Below, piece after piece: positions 6,902 to 7,031 of a stretch of DNA of 7,031 nucleotides. The first letter of the stretch is position 1, and the number at the start of each line of letters is the position of its first letter. Below the pieces are notes generated by a model. That model saw only the letters and a list, made by a program, of their open reading frames with translations, made no database searches and was not told the origin of the DNA. Made by a program: the position numbers and the translations under genes. The stretch covers positions 1-7,031 of the forward strand of contig CAIWTL010000431.1 of assembly GCA_903915555.1 (NCBI GenBank). Reading direction: 5' to 3'. This DNA is from an uncultured Micrococcales bacterium (GTDB lineage: Bacteria; Actinomycetota; Actinomycetes; S36-B12; GCA-2699445).

Positions 6902-7031
6902 TCAGTTCTCCGGGAACACGCGTCGCACGAGAGTCTGGACGTCGCGGTCCAGGTGATCCATCCGGCGGTCCAGACCATCGATGCGGGCCGACACCGCCTG
7001 GAGGTCGCCACGCAGCGACGCGATCTCACCG
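6902..7031 (-). CDS. C-terminal end of a coiled-coil protein, 5' part outside the window
   Basis: Read on the - strand, bases 7030 to 6902 encode 42 residues ending FPEN and a TGA stop (complement of 6902-6904). Hydrophobic residues fall at positions 3, 6, 10, 13, 17, 20, 24, 27, 31, 34 and 38 of this fragment (Ile, Leu, Leu, Val, Ile, Leu, Met, Leu, Val, Leu, Val). That is an unbroken 3-4 heptad pattern with Asp and Arg between, which supports real coding and a long parallel or antiparallel coiled coil. The gene converges on the glycosylase gene with 4 bases between the stops. I do not recognise the family; the rest lies right of the window. A longer open frame on the same strand in another phase shows no such pattern and is taken as a shadow. 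Confidence 0.72.
   Translation of the reverse strand, partial: GEIASLRGDLQAVSARIDGLDRRMDHLDRDVQTLVRRVFPEN

Noticed and set aside
6905..6917. Rho-independent terminator at the convergent junction
   Set aside because: The inverted repeat has only about four paired bases on each side with a tiny loop, and no T-run follows on either strand.
6703..7029. A 108-codon - strand open frame at the right edge
   Set aside because: It overlaps the glycosylase zinc finger, and the alternative - strand frame ending at 6902 has a perfect heptad pattern, so that one is preferred.

Overview
The window is almost entirely coding and very GC-rich, with strong G/C preference at third codon positions. Together with an actinobacterial style of Fpg/Nei glycosylase and tightly packed genes, this suggests a high-GC Actinomycetota chromosome. 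I cannot name a genus. I see no transposase, tRNA, rRNA, CRISPR array or other sign of recent mobility.

Layout: five genes run on the + strand, and the end of a sixth enters from the right on the - strand. (1) 1-2001 encodes a secreted subtilisin-like S8 protease. Its start lies left of the window, and its C-terminus is a striking Trp/Arg repeat tail (16 copies of Gly-Arg-Arg-Trp, with Trp at every fifth residue over long runs). (2) 2020-4350 encodes a multi-pass membrane histidine kinase with probable GAF-like and PAS domains. (3) 4347-4766 encodes a stand-alone receiver (CheY-like) that overlaps the kinase by the ATGA junction. (4) 4771-5997 encodes an acetyl-CoA hydrolase/CoA-transferase family enzyme. 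(5) 6004-6897 encodes an Fpg/Nei-family DNA glycosylase with a GTG start. (6) 6902-7031 (- strand) is the C-terminal end of a protein with a perfect heptad coiled coil, convergent with the glycosylase gene and only 4 bases from it.

Gaps between the + strand genes are 18, -4, 4 and 6 bases, so there is no room for conventional intergenic promoters or terminators between them. All five are probably co-transcribed from a promoter left of the window. No gene-free stretch exceeds 20 bases.

The kinase and receiver surely form a two-component pair. A link between the pair and the upstream repeat-tailed protease, or the downstream CoA-transferase and glycosylase, is inference from operon position only. 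The most unusual element is the protease's GRRWS decapeptide tail. Its repeat units differ heavily in synonymous codons, which argues that the repeat is kept by selection on the protein rather than being a fresh DNA duplication.
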